Shown piece after piece: positions 35,542-44,135 of a stretch of 64,000 bases of DNA. The notes under the pieces were generated by a model, which saw only the letters and a list, made by a program, of their open reading frames with translations, searched no databases and was not told where the DNA came from. This stretch comes from Acetohalobium arabaticum DSM 5501. Lineage in GTDB: Bacteria; Bacillota; Halanaerobiia; Halobacteroidales; Acetohalobiaceae. The stretch's first letter is position 1. Each line of letters starts with the position of its first letter. The stretch covers positions 1,946,043-2,010,042 of the forward strand of contig NC_014378.1 of the NCBI RefSeq assembly GCF_000144695.1, in the 5' to 3' direction. The translations under genes were made by a program, and so were the position numbers.

Positions 35542-37347
35542 TTAATTATTTTTATCTGCTTCCTTCATCTCTTTACCCTTCTGTTCACTATAACGCTCTT
35601 CGTGAGTATACAGCTGTCTATCCGTATAAGAAGTATGTAACAACTTCTGTGATTTTTCTCCATGCGGCTTCTCAAGAAAGCTATCATATAATTCTTTAAC
35701 AAATGGATTCTCATGAGCGACTTTAATATCTTTTCTTCCATCTGATTTAAGCAGTCCATCTGCTCTTGCTACTCTATCTTCAACCATTCTTGCCCATCGA
35801 TCACGTCCAGAATAAATCGGCTGTCCTCCACCGCCAACACATCCACCGGCTGGACAGGCCATTACTTCTACAAAGTCATAATCAGCTTCACCAGATAGTA
35901 CACGGTGAATCAATTTGCGTGCATTTCCTGTTCCTCTAGCTACTGCTACGTTTATACTCCGGTCTTCATCCAATTTTACTTCAGCTTCATTAAAGTCTTG
36001 ACTTCTTACTTTCTGTAATTCAAAATCCTCTAATCTTTCGCCTGTTAATTTTTCATAAACAGTGCGGAGTGTTGCTTCCATTACTCCACCAGTAGAACCA
36101 AAGATAACTCCAGCACCAGTAGCATAACCCATAGGTTCATCATACTCTTGTTCTGGTAGATTCTCAATATCTATACCTATCTGTTTAATCATCTCCCCTA
36201 GTTCACGGGTAGTCAAAACAGCATCAACATCCTGCCTACCGCTGTCATCCATCTCCGGCCGCTGTGCTTCGTATTTTTTAGCTACACAAGGCATAGTAGA
36301 AACAGAAAATATATTATCAGGGTCAATACCTGCTTTCTCAGCATAATAGGTCTTAGCCAATGCTCCAAATACCTGCTGTGGTGATTTACAGCTAGAAAGA
36401 TTGTCCAACAGCGATGGATAGAAAGATTCACAGAACTTAACCCAGCCGGGACAACAGGAAGTAAATTGGGGTAAATCTTTGCCACTCTCTAAACGTTCCA
36501 TTAACTCACGGCCCTCTTCCATCACAACAACATCGGCTCCAAAGCAATCATCAAAAACTCTATCAAAGCCTACCCTTTTTAGGGCGGATACTAGCTTACC
36601 AGTAACTAAACTCCCTACTTCCATACCAAACATCTCACCGATAGTAACTCTAATTGCCGGAGCAGTCTGAATAACTACATGCTTCGTATCATCAGCTAGA
36701 GCATCCCAGACTTTCTGTTTATCATCCTGTCCGTGCAAAGCTCCCGTGGGACAGACCATAATACATTGACCACAGGTAATACAAGGGGTATCCATCAGAC
36801 TTTCATTAAAAGCAGGGGCAGCAACAGAATCAAACCCGCGTTCATTTATATCATAGATATGTACTTCCTGAATCTCGCTACAGACACTGATACAGCGCCG
36901 GCAGCGGATACATTTGCTCGGTTCTCTAACCAATGCGGGAGATAAATCATCAACGGGAAACTCATTCCGCTCACCATCAAAATCTATATCTCTAATACCA
37001 TGCTGTTTGGCTATTGACTGCAGTTCGCAGTTTTGATTGGCAGCACAGGTCAAACAATCAAAAGGATGATCAGATAATAACAATTCGATCATTTTCTTTC
37101 TAGCTTCTATAACTCCTGGAGTATTAGTCCTCACCTCTAATCCATCAGTTACATTATAAACACAAGATGGTTGATAATTCTCTTCCCCCTCTATTTCAAC
37201 TAAACAGACTCGACAGGAGCCAGGTTCATTCAAATCCTCAAGATAACAGAGAGTCGGAATATCAATATCAAGCTTTTCCGCTGCATCCAATACTGTTGCT
37301 CCTTCTTCTACTTCTACCTCTTGACCATCTACTGTTACACTGACCAC
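35542..37347 (-). CDS. hydA: [FeFe]-hydrogenase catalytic subunit (HydA/HndD type)
   Basis: 601 residues. Amino-terminal 2Fe-2S domain (PTLCYLEDLNEPGSCRVC), His-ligated 4Fe-4S region (HPFDCLTCAANQNCELQ), two 4Fe-4S clusters (CIRCRRCISVC, CITCGQCIMVCPTGAL), then the H-cluster domain. Signatures are TSCCPGWVKFCE, MPCVAKKYEA and MACPAGGCVGGGGQP, with all four H-cluster cysteines present. Reversible hydrogen production in the cytoplasm. The gene order with NuoF- and NuoE-like subunits matches the trimeric electron-bifurcating HydABC/Hnd enzymes that couple NADH and ferredoxin. Bifurcation is inferred. Confidence 0.95.
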   Translation of the reverse strand: MVSVTVDGQEVEVEEGATVLDAAEKLDIDIPTLCYLEDLNEPGSCRVCLVEIEGEENYQPSCVYNVTDGLEVRTNTPGVIEARKKMIELLLSDHPFDCLTCAANQNCELQSIAKQHGIRDIDFDGERNEFPVDDLSPALVREPSKCIRCRRCISVCSEIQEVHIYDINERGFDSVAAPAFNESLMDTPCITCGQCIMVCPTGALHGQDDKQKVWDALADDTKHVVIQTAPAIRVTIGEMFGMEVGSLVTGKLVSALKRVGFDRVFDDCFGADVVVMEEGRELMERLESGKDLPQFTSCCPGWVKFCESFYPSLLDNLSSCKSPQQVFGALAKTYYAEKAGIDPDNIFSVSTMPCVAKKYEAQRPEMDDSGRQDVDAVLTTRELGEMIKQIGIDIENLPEQEYDEPMGYATGAGVIFGSTGGVMEATLRTVYEKLTGERLEDFELQKVRSQDFNEAEVKLDEDRSINVAVARGTGNARKLIHRVLSGEADYDFVEVMACPAGGCVGGGGQPIYSGRDRWARMVEDRVARADGLLKSDGRKDIKVAHENPFVKELYDSFLEKPHGEKSQKLLHTSYTDRQLYTHEERYSEQKGKEMKEADKNN

Positions 37348-37367
37348 TAATTAACCTCCTCTCAAAC

Positions 37368-39170
37368 TTAACCTCTGGTAATTACTTCAAAGGGACACTC
37401 TTCTTCACAAATACCACAACTTTCACAGATCTCAGGATCGATTTCATATCCTTCTTCTTTACTACCTGTAATCGCTGAAACGGGACATTCTTCCTTACAG
37501 ACCCCACAAGCCTCACAAGCTTCTTCATCTATTTTATAACTTGCTAAATCTTTACAGACACCGGCTGGACAATATTTATCAAATACATGGGCTTCATACT
37601 CATCTCGAAAGTACTCCAGAGTACTTAAAATTGGATTAGGGGCTGACTGGCCTAGACCACAGAGAGCTGTCTTTTTTATCTCATGACAGAGTGCTTCTAA
37701 TTTATCAAGAATATTTTCCTCTGCTTCACCGCTGACAATTCTATTCAACATCTCCAATAAGCGTTTAGTTCCTACTCTTCCTGGGGTGCATTTACCACAG
37801 GCTTCATCCTGGGTAAAGTCCAGATAGAAGCGAGCTACATCTACCATACAGGTATCTTCATCCATCACAATCAAGCCACCTGAACCCATCATAGAACCGA
37901 CTTCCAGCAGAGAATCATAATCCATTGAAATATCTAACTTTTCCCTCGGCAGACATCCGCCAGAAGGTCCTCCTGTCTGAGCTGCTTTGAATTCTTTATC
38001 ATCAGGAATTCCACCACCCAGATTAAAGATTACCTCTCTAAGTGTTGTCCCCATAGGCACTTCAATCAATCCGGTATTATGGATATCTCCAGCTAAAGCA
38101 AAGACCTTTGTCCCCGTGCTTTCTTCGGTACCTATATGGCTAAACCAATCGCCTCCATTCAAAATAATCTGAGGAATATTGGCTAAAGTCTCTACATTAT
38201 TAATTACAGTCGGCTGGTCCCATAGACCATCATTAGCTGGATAAGGTGGCTTACCATGTGGATCTCCTCTATCTCCTTGAACTGAATGAATTAAAGCTGT
38301 TTCTTCCCCACAGACAAAAGCACCAGCTCCAACCCTTATCTCTACATTAAAATCAAATCCGCTGCCAAATATATCTTCCCCTAACACTCCTAGCTCTCTA
38401 GCAGATTCAATAGCCTTCTCTAATCTATCCACTGCCAGCGGATATTCAGCTCTAACATAGACATAACCTTGATTAGCTCCAATAACATAGGCTCCAATGG
38501 CCAGTCCTTCAATTACGCTATGAGGGTCTCCCTCTACAATGCTGCGGTCCATAAATGCACCAGGATCGCCTTCGTCAGCATTACAGATAATAAACTTCGG
38601 TGAGCCTTCTGCTGATTTAGTTAGTTCCCACTTAACTCCTGTAGGAAAACCACCGCCTCCTCTACCGCGTAATTTTGAAGTCTTTACTTCGTCAATTATC
38701 TCTTCAGGAGTCATCTCTGTTAGTGCTTTTCCTAGAGCCTGATAACCATCCCGGGCTATATACTCCCTAATATTATGAGGTTCAATTAAGCCGCAGTTTC
38801 TCAATGCAATCCGCTGTTGGTATTTATAAAAACCCATATCCTCATACTGGGCAACTTTACGGCCGGTTTCTGGTTCTTCATACAGTAACTCTTCTATAAT
38901 CTCATCTTTAATTAAATGTTCTTCTACAATCCGCTGGGCATCTTCTGGCTCTACCTGACAATAAAAGATCCCTCCCGGATTATCTTCCTGATAGATTACT
39001 ACTATAGGACCTTTTTCACAGAAGCCGAAACAGCCGGTCTGAACCAATTTCACTTCTCCTGTAAGCCCTTTCTCTTCCAGATTTTCCAACAAATTATTAT
39101 AAATTTCAGGCCCGCCAGATGAAAAACAGCTTGTTCCACTGCAGACTAATACCTCAGCCTCTATCGACAT
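37368..39170 (-). CDS. hydB: NADH-oxidising NuoF-like hydrogenase subunit (HydB/HndC type)
   Basis: 600 residues with fused modules: a thioredoxin-like 2Fe-2S domain at the start (CSGTSCFSSGG ... TGCFGFCEKGP), then the NuoF core with GRGGGGFPTGVKWE (FMN) and ICNADEGDPGAFMDRS. The 4Fe-4S motif CGKCTPGRVG follows, and at the end two ferredoxin-type clusters (CEACGVCKEECP, CESCGICEEECP). It passes electrons between NAD(H), FMN and HydA. It lies 20 bp before hydA. The fused amino-terminal domain corresponds to separate HndB in some organisms. Confidence 0.95.
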   Translation of the reverse strand: MSIEAEVLVCSGTSCFSSGGPEIYNNLLENLEEKGLTGEVKLVQTGCFGFCEKGPIVVIYQEDNPGGIFYCQVEPEDAQRIVEEHLIKDEIIEELLYEEPETGRKVAQYEDMGFYKYQQRIALRNCGLIEPHNIREYIARDGYQALGKALTEMTPEEIIDEVKTSKLRGRGGGGFPTGVKWELTKSAEGSPKFIICNADEGDPGAFMDRSIVEGDPHSVIEGLAIGAYVIGANQGYVYVRAEYPLAVDRLEKAIESARELGVLGEDIFGSGFDFNVEIRVGAGAFVCGEETALIHSVQGDRGDPHGKPPYPANDGLWDQPTVINNVETLANIPQIILNGGDWFSHIGTEESTGTKVFALAGDIHNTGLIEVPMGTTLREVIFNLGGGIPDDKEFKAAQTGGPSGGCLPREKLDISMDYDSLLEVGSMMGSGGLIVMDEDTCMVDVARFYLDFTQDEACGKCTPGRVGTKRLLEMLNRIVSGEAEENILDKLEALCHEIKKTALCGLGQSAPNPILSTLEYFRDEYEAHVFDKYCPAGVCKDLASYKIDEEACEACGVCKEECPVSAITGSKEEGYEIDPEICESCGICEEECPFEVITRG

Positions 39171-39186
39171 CCTTTCCCTCCTTTAC

Positions 39187-39681
39187 CTATTCATATTTGT
39201 CCAATAAATCTGATACTTGATCTTCTTTTAATCTACCGTGAGTATCATCTCCAACCTTAATAACTGGAGCCATACCACAGGCACCTATACATCTAGTAGT
39301 CTCTAAAGTAAATAAGCCGTCCTCTGTTGTTTCTCCAGGCTCTATTTCTAACTCAGTCTTAAACTGTTCTAAAATATCTTCAGCTCCCTTTACATAACAG
39401 GCAGTACCGGTACAGACTTCTATAGTATACTTACCTCTCATCTCTGTAGAAAAAAGCGAATAAAAACTTATTACCGCATATACTTTGCTAAAAGGAATAT
39501 CCAGCCCTTCAGCAATATGAACCTGAATTTTACGCGATAGATGGCCAAATATCTGCTGTGCCTGATGTAAAACATTGATTAAAATTCCTTCCTGGCCTCG
39601 ATTCTGTTCAATAATCTCATCCAATTTCTCAAACTTCTCATCTTCAGATAACTCTTTGATCTCCTCTGTAGCCTGCATCAT
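39187..39681 (-). CDS. hydC: NuoE-like 2Fe-2S hydrogenase subunit (HydC/HndA type)
   Basis: About 164 residues with a thioredoxin-like 2Fe-2S fold. The four ligands are in CTGTACYVKGA and TTRCIGACGMAPV, and the amino-terminal helical part contains LHQAQQIFGHLSRKIQ. AGGAGG five bases upstream of the ATG at 39681 decides the start; a GTG two codons earlier is possible. First gene of the hydCBA operon. Confidence 0.94.
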   Translation of the reverse strand: MMQATEEIKELSEDEKFEKLDEIIEQNRGQEGILINVLHQAQQIFGHLSRKIQVHIAEGLDIPFSKVYAVISFYSLFSTEMRGKYTIEVCTGTACYVKGAEDILEQFKTELEIEPGETTEDGLFTLETTRCIGACGMAPVIKVGDDTHGRLKEDQVSDLLDKYE

Positions 39682-39743
39682 CTGCACCTCCTAACTTTAC
39701 AGTGATTAGTATCTCCGGTTAGAAGGAAAATATACTAAGCAAT

Positions 39744-39777
39744 AAAAAATACCAGGGCGATATCTATCAACCCTGGT
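39744..39777 (-). terminator. Terminator after the Fur/PerR gene
   Basis: ACCAGGG/CCCTGGT stem with a 13-base loop, followed by AUUUUUU on the reverse strand, a few bases past the regulator stop codon and ahead of the hydrogenase operon. Confidence 0.75.
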
Positions 39778-39783
39778 TAATAC

Positions 39784-40182
39784 CTATTCTTCTTCTTTAC
39801 ATTCAGCACAAGTGCCAAAGAATTCTAAACGATGATGACTTATACTGCATCCCATCTCTTCTTCTACCTTTTGATCTAAATCAGAATGGACCGGCTCACT
39901 CACATCACAGATTTTACCGCATTCTAAACAAGTAAAGTGATAGTGATTTTCTGCATTACCATCAAAATGGCTGTGAGAACTACCGTAATTCAACTCCATA
40001 ATTTTTTCCATCTCTTTTAGAACATTGAGATTACGATAAACAGTCCCCAGACTAATATTGGGCATCTCCTGCTTGACTTGATCATAAATCCAGTCAGCAG
40101 TTGGATGAGAATCAGTATTACGCAGAACCTCTAATATCTTCTTTCTCTGTTTAGTCATTCTTCTTTTAGGCTGAGTTCCCAT
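39784..40182 (-). CDS. Fur-family metalloregulator, PerR-like
   Basis: 132 residues: winged helix (NISLGTVYRNLNVLKE), then the metal and dimer domain with SHSHFDGNAENHYHFTCLECGKICDV and a second Cys pair CAEC near the end, giving the structural zinc site CxxC...CxxC. The HFDGN stretch resembles peroxide-sensing PerR proteins more than iron-sensing Fur. In an anaerobe it would control peroxide or iron genes. It is upstream of the hydrogenase operon on the same strand but separated by a terminator. Confidence 0.88.
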   Translation of the reverse strand: MGTQPKRRMTKQRKKILEVLRNTDSHPTADWIYDQVKQEMPNISLGTVYRNLNVLKEMEKIMELNYGSSHSHFDGNAENHYHFTCLECGKICDVSEPVHSDLDQKVEEEMGCSISHHRLEFFGTCAECKEEE

Positions 40183-40227
40183 TTTCTACACATCCTTTAC
40201 AATTAATAGTAACAATTATTTATGTTA

Positions 40228-40256
40228 ATTATATCAACTAATATTTAAAGTGTCAA
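40228..40256 (-). promoter_or_regulatory. Promoter of the Fur/PerR gene
   Basis: TTGACA (40256-40251), 17-bp spacer, TATAAT (40233-40228) on the reverse strand. Downstream, an AT-rich imperfect dyad around 40203-40220 (TAATTGTTACTATTA) could be an autoregulatory Fur/Per box; this last point is weak. Confidence 0.85.
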
Positions 40257-40559
40257 AATCAAACCAAAATATAATATATAATGTGAAATAATTTCATTAA
40301 TTCAAAGGATTTATCTAAAACATCCAAAGAAAACTCCATCCAAATATTTTATTTGGGTGGCGATGAATTTAGATAATATTTGAAGTTTAAATATCTTCAA
40401 ATATTAAAGTCAGTATGATATAATATTATTAACAAGATTATAAAAAACAGTAATGTTAACTCACTATCAGTGGGTTCGACCCCTTGTTAAAGGTATTTAT
40501 TATATACTAAAAATAAATTTCTAAGTTATGTTCTAATATAGAGGAGGTGACTTATCTAA
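40257..40559. other. Intergenic region with three dyad or hairpin structures
   Basis: No gene supported. Contents: an 11-bp hairpin with one G-U pair at 40336-40360, an 11-bp inverted repeat AATATTTGAAG/CTTCAAATATT at 40376-40406, and the tRNA-like segment 40429-40490 listed separately. GGAGGTGA just before 40560 is the nfu ribosome site. A TATAAT at 40418-40423 may be the nfu -10 element. Confidence 0.5.
40429..40490 (+). other. tRNA-like 62-nt segment (acceptor-like and T-arm-like), not a functional tRNA
   Basis: The ends TTAACAAG and CTTGTTAA pair over 8 bp, and just before the 3' strand is GGGTTCGACCC, an ideal T-arm. No D-arm or normal anticodon arm can be placed in the space left, so a working tRNA is unlikely. 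It could be a tRNA remnant or a small structured leader of nfu. Confidence 0.35.
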
Positions 40560-40778
40560 ATGAAAGAAGAAGTAGAAGCTGCTTTAGATAAAATCAGGCC
40601 ATCATTAGAAGCAGATGGCGGTGGTGTTGAATTAATTGACGTTGAAGAGGGAGTTGTTAAGGTAAAGTTAACAGGAGCCTGTGGCGGCTGCCCCATGTCG
40701 CAAATGACTCTTAAAAACGGTATCGAACGAGTACTCAAGGAAGAAATTCCTGAAGTTGAAAAAGTAGAATCAGTATAG
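40560..40778 (+). CDS. NifU-like carboxy-terminal domain protein (Nfu)
   Basis: A 72-residue single-domain Fe-S carrier. The motif [13 protein letters not shown] holds the CxxC that binds or transfers a 4Fe-4S cluster, and the opening [20 protein letters not shown] is typical. Standalone Nfu domains of this length are common in Firmicutes and archaea. Followed directly by a strong terminator. Confidence 0.94.
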   Translation: MKEEVEAALDKIRPSLEADGGGVELIDVEEGVVKVKLTGACGGCPMSQMTLKNGIERVLKEEIPEVEKVESV

Positions 40779-40781
40779 AAC

Positions 40782-40817
40782 AAAAAGACCTTGCTGAAAT
40801 TTCAGCAAGGTCTTTTT
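40782..40817 (+). terminator. Intrinsic terminator after nfu
   Basis: A perfect palindrome-like stem (AAGACCTTGCTGAAA/TTTCAGCAAGGTCTT) with flanking A and U tracts, so it may work in both directions. Confidence 0.95.
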
Positions 40818-40837
40818 GATTTTTTTAATTTTTACCC

Positions 40838-40866
40838 TTGACGAAAAGCAAAAAATCCTTTATAAT
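40838..40866 (+). promoter_or_regulatory. Promoter of the tRNA pair
   Basis: TTGACG (40838-40843), 17-bp spacer, TATAAT (40861-40866), about 38 bp before tRNA-Pro. Confidence 0.9.
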
Positions 40867-40904
40867 TTATATTGTCGTCATTTTGAAAAGAAATTTTAAT
40901 TTAT

Positions 40905-40982
40905 CGGAGCATGGCGCAGCTTGGCTAGCGCACCTGGTTTGGGACCAGGGGGTCGCAGGTTCAAATCCTGCTGCTCCGACCA
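40905..40982 (+). tRNA. tRNA-Pro (anticodon TGG)
   Basis: A 78-nt cloverleaf with CCA encoded. Acceptor CGGAGCA/TGCTCCG, anticodon stem CCTGG/CCAGG around TTTGGGA, T-arm GCAGG-TTCAAAT-CCTGC, discriminator A. Confidence 0.97.
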
Positions 40983-40999
40983 TTTCAACTCCATATTAT

Positions 41000-41086
41000 G
41001 GAGGGGTTCCCGAGTCCGGTCAAAGGGAGCAGACTGTAAATCTGCCGGCGATGCCTTCAGAGGTTCGAATCCTCTCCCCTCCACCA
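41000..41086 (+). tRNA. tRNA-Tyr (anticodon GTA)
   Basis: An 87-nt class II tRNA with a long variable arm and encoded CCA. Acceptor GGAGGGG/CCCCTCC, anticodon loop containing GTA (GACTGTAAATC), T-arm GAGG-TTCGAAT-CCTC. It follows tRNA-Pro by 17 nt. Confidence 0.97.
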
Positions 41087-41106
41087 TTTATCACTATCAA
41101 AATCTT

Positions 41107-42771
41107 TTAAGCTGTTTCAAACTCTTCAACATCATGGAGATTATAATTTTCAATTGCTCTTTCACGCAATTTATATTTCTGGACCTTGCCACTTGCTGTC
41201 ATTGGATAATTATTGACAACCTCAATCTTCTTAGGCAGTTTATGCCAGGAAATCCGATCTTTAAAGTAATTAAAAATTTCTTCTGCAGTAGCTTCTTCTC
41301 CATCTTTGAGCTGAATATAAGCCATGACTTCTTCTCCATACTTTTCATCAGGAATACCTACAACCTCTACATCTTTAATCTTAGGATGATCATAGAAATG
41401 TTCTTCAACTTCCCGAGGATATACATTCTCTCCACCGCGAATAATCATATTTTTAAGCCGTCCTGTAATTTTACAGTAGCCGTCCTTATCCATAATAGCT
41501 AAGTCACCAGTATGCAGCCAACCATCACCATCAATAGTCTCTTCTGTCTCCTCCGGCATCTTATAATAACCTTCCATCACATGGAAGCCACGCGTACATA
41601 ATTCTCCCTGTACTCCAGGCGGTACTTCTTTACCGGTATCAGGATTTACAATCTTAACTTCCACATTAGGCAAAGCTCTACCAACAGTAGATACTCTCCG
41701 TTCCAAGGAATTATCAGTTCTTGTCTGTGTAATTACTGGTGATGCTTCTGTCTGTCCATAAGCAATAGTAATCTCTTCAGCTCCCATCTTATTAATAACC
41801 TGCTTCATTACTTTCATAGGACAGGGCGAACCAGCCATAATTCCTGTCCGTAATGAACTTAAATCATATTGATCAAAGTCCGGATATTCCAGTTCCGAGA
41901 TAAACATAGTCGGTACACCATGAACCGCTGTGCATTCCTCAGCTTCAATAGTTTCTAATACAGGCTCCGGTTTAAACTTAACTATCGGCACCATCGTTGC
42001 TCCTTTAGTTACACAAACTAAAGTCCCTAATACACAACCGAAACAGTGGAAGAATGGTACCGGAATACATAATCTATCTTCATTAGTAAATTCCATACAG
42101 TCAGCTATATAATTTGCATCGGCTATAATATTAGTATGAGTTAACATTACTCCTTTAGGAAAGCCGGTAGTTCCAGAAGTATACTGCATATTAATTACAT
42201 CATCAGGATTTAAACTATTCTGTCGCTTTCTTAATTTAACATTGGATGCTTGTTTACCTAATTCCATAATATCATTCCAATGATACATTCCAGCAGGTAC
42301 ATCTCCATCCCCAATATAAATTACATTCTTAAGATGAGGGAGATTCTCTGATTTCAGCTCACCAGGTTCACTGCTCTTTAACTCAGGACAGATTTCATAT
42401 AATATTTCAGGATAATCGGCTCTCATCCCCTCCGACAGAATTAAGGTTTCGGCATCTGACTGTTTTAATAAGTATTCTAACTCCATAGCCCGATAATTAG
42501 TATTAACTGTAACTAAAACCCCACCCATCTTACCAGTAGCAAACTGTGTTATTAACCACTCTGGCTGATTATGGGCCCAAATTGCTACATGATCACCAAC
42601 ATCAATTCCTAACTCCATAAATCCCTTAGCTGCCTGATTACAGACATCTCTAAATTCTCGATAACTATACCTAATTTCCTTCTCAGTATAAACTACAGCA
42701 TCATTCTCAGAATACTTAATTGCTTGCCTGTCCAACAATTCACCTAAAGTCATCTCCAGCACTTTTGGCAT
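41107..42771 (-). CDS. AMP-dependent acyl-CoA synthetase (acyl-CoA ligase)
   Basis: A 554-residue member of the ANL adenylating superfamily. P-loop motif MQYTSGTTGFPKGVMLTH, then FFHCFGCVLG, IAYGQTEASPVITQT, GWLHTGDLAIMDKDGY and the hinge RLKNMIIRGGENVYPREVE. The final catalytic Lys lies in MTASGKVQKYKLRE. It activates a medium- or long-chain fatty acid or other carboxylate to the CoA thioester. Its substrate and its role in this fermentative organism are not evident. It converges with the tRNA pair. Confidence 0.92.
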   Translation of the reverse strand: MPKVLEMTLGELLDRQAIKYSENDAVVYTEKEIRYSYREFRDVCNQAAKGFMELGIDVGDHVAIWAHNQPEWLITQFATGKMGGVLVTVNTNYRAMELEYLLKQSDAETLILSEGMRADYPEILYEICPELKSSEPGELKSENLPHLKNVIYIGDGDVPAGMYHWNDIMELGKQASNVKLRKRQNSLNPDDVINMQYTSGTTGFPKGVMLTHTNIIADANYIADCMEFTNEDRLCIPVPFFHCFGCVLGTLVCVTKGATMVPIVKFKPEPVLETIEAEECTAVHGVPTMFISELEYPDFDQYDLSSLRTGIMAGSPCPMKVMKQVINKMGAEEITIAYGQTEASPVITQTRTDNSLERRVSTVGRALPNVEVKIVNPDTGKEVPPGVQGELCTRGFHVMEGYYKMPEETEETIDGDGWLHTGDLAIMDKDGYCKITGRLKNMIIRGGENVYPREVEEHFYDHPKIKDVEVVGIPDEKYGEEVMAYIQLKDGEEATAEEIFNYFKDRISWHKLPKKIEVVNNYPMTASGKVQKYKLRERAIENYNLHDVEEFETA

Positions 42772-42905
42772 TACTATTAACTCCCCCTATGATACACTTC
42801 TTACTACTTGATGATCATTAATAGCCCTGAAAAATATAAAATATCTTCCGCCGCTAGTTTATTGATTTTAGCATATTAATGAAAATTAATCAAGAGAATC
42901 AAATA

Positions 42906-43409
42906 TCAACTCCACTCAATTACTCCACAGGCTAGCCTCTTTCCAGCAGCTCCTGCTGGTTGACTGCGGTAATCATCAGGATTCTGATGAATAATTACTG
43001 ATCTGCCTATCACATCTTCCACTTCAAATTTATTAGTAAAAAATGACATTCGAGCAAAACCATTATTTGAAAAAAGCACCGGCAGATCACCAGCATGGTT
43101 TCCATGGGGCTGATTAGTTGGATTATAATGGTCTCCTGCTGCCTGAAAGGGATCATCAGGATCACCTACTTTACAGGTACCAAACTCATGAATATGAAAA
43201 CCATGCGGACCTATAGGCGGCTGGTCATTCTGAGCTGCTTGAAAAGGCGGTAAACCCTTAACTTCTACTATAACTCTAGTTCCCCCTGGTACAGCTTTAA
43301 AATAAACAACTCCTTTGAGACCTGGAGCCAATGGTCCTCCTTTAATAATTGCTTTTGCTATTCTATCAGAATTCTTAAAGTCCACTTCCTCTTTTAACTT
43401 TATCATCAT
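42906..43409 (-). CDS. Cu/Zn superoxide dismutase family protein
   Basis: A 167-residue SODC-fold protein. Metal ligands are visible in GFHIHEFGTC (two copper His), AAGDHYNPTNQPHGNHAGDLP (bridging His, zinc His and Asp) and SVIIHQNPDDY (last copper His). The disulphide Cys pair is Cys in GTCKVG and ACGVIEW. There is no signal peptide, unusual for a bacterial SODC, which is normally periplasmic; it may be cytoplasmic. AGGAGGGAG precedes the start. Bordered by a dispersed repeat upstream. Confidence 0.9.
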   Translation of the reverse strand: MMIKLKEEVDFKNSDRIAKAIIKGGPLAPGLKGVVYFKAVPGGTRVIVEVKGLPPFQAAQNDQPPIGPHGFHIHEFGTCKVGDPDDPFQAAGDHYNPTNQPHGNHAGDLPVLFSNNGFARMSFFTNKFEVEDVIGRSVIIHQNPDDYRSQPAGAAGKRLACGVIEWS

Positions 43410-43497
43410 AACTCCCTCCTTTATTCTTCACTATATGCTTTTAAGATGCTGTATGATAAAAAAATAAAAGAGATACATCAACTTAAGATGATTTTTA

Positions 43498-44012
43498 ATT
43501 GCAGATTATAGTCAACAAATCTCTTACGCTTGCCATTCGTTCGACGTCCTGTCTCACTCATTATCAAAAACAGTTTGGAGCCATGGAGGGTCCGCAGGAT
43601 TATTAATCCTTGCTCCTAGCCTTGTAAATTAGAGAAATAATACTGTTTTTTTGCTTCATGAGTTTCTCCCATAGCCAGTATTGGTCTTTATGCTGGCTAT
43701 GCGGAAAACTGTTTTTTGACAGTGAGCGAAACAGGACGTTGAGCGAACGACAAGCAGCGGATACATATTGACTATTTATAGCACAGAAATTTCATTAATC
43801 TGGTTTTAAACACGCCCTCTCAGATAATTTTGCACAATTTAGTTAATATCTTGCAAAAAGCGACTTTAAAGCAGTCCCACAAGAGAAAATAGTTAACATA
43901 TAAAGCGGAATCTTTAAATCATAACACTAAGATTTATTTACTACTGAGTGACTAGGACTGATTTCTGGAGCGTTTGCAAGATATCAACTCTAAACTGCAA
44001 CAATACATCAAT
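43498..44012 (+). repeat. Composite dispersed repeat, copy a
   Basis: Fills most of the 725-bp gap between the SOD and DUF4349 genes. Parts in order: inverted arm 43507-43575, core 43576-43703 (with CATAGCCAG...CTGGCTATG hairpin), opposite arm 43704-43776 ending CATATTGACTAT, and then a module (43777-44012) shared with copies at 55.9 and 59.0 kb. The right end AAACTGCAACAATACATCAAT matches the terminal repeat of the other copies; the left terminal repeat is truncated. No coding frame. Confidence 0.85.
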
Positions 44013-44097
44013 TTAATTCTAAATTAATTATTATCTTCACTTAAACTCTTTCTTAATATCAACCTTCATACTATCAAGTTTCTTAAGCAATAAGAAA

Positions 44098-44125
44098 CCC
44101 CTGATTTTCAAAATGAAAACCAGAG
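44098..44125 (-). terminator. Possible terminator after the DUF4349 gene
   Basis: In the reverse-strand RNA CUCUGGUUUUC pairs with GAAAAUCAGGG (11 bp with two G-U) around a 5-base loop, followed by GUUUCUU. The U tract is weak. Confidence 0.5.
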
Positions 44126-44135
44126 TTAAATATAA

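Noticed and set aside
40838-41502. Open frames running through the tRNA-Pro/tRNA-Tyr genes
   Set aside because: They are by-products of the tRNA sequences and of the antisense of the acyl-CoA ligase, with no ribosome sites or recognisable protein.
43498-44012. CRISPR-like array in the 43.5 kb repeat region
   Set aside because: There are no short direct repeats with regular unique spacers; the structure is inverted arms and modules.
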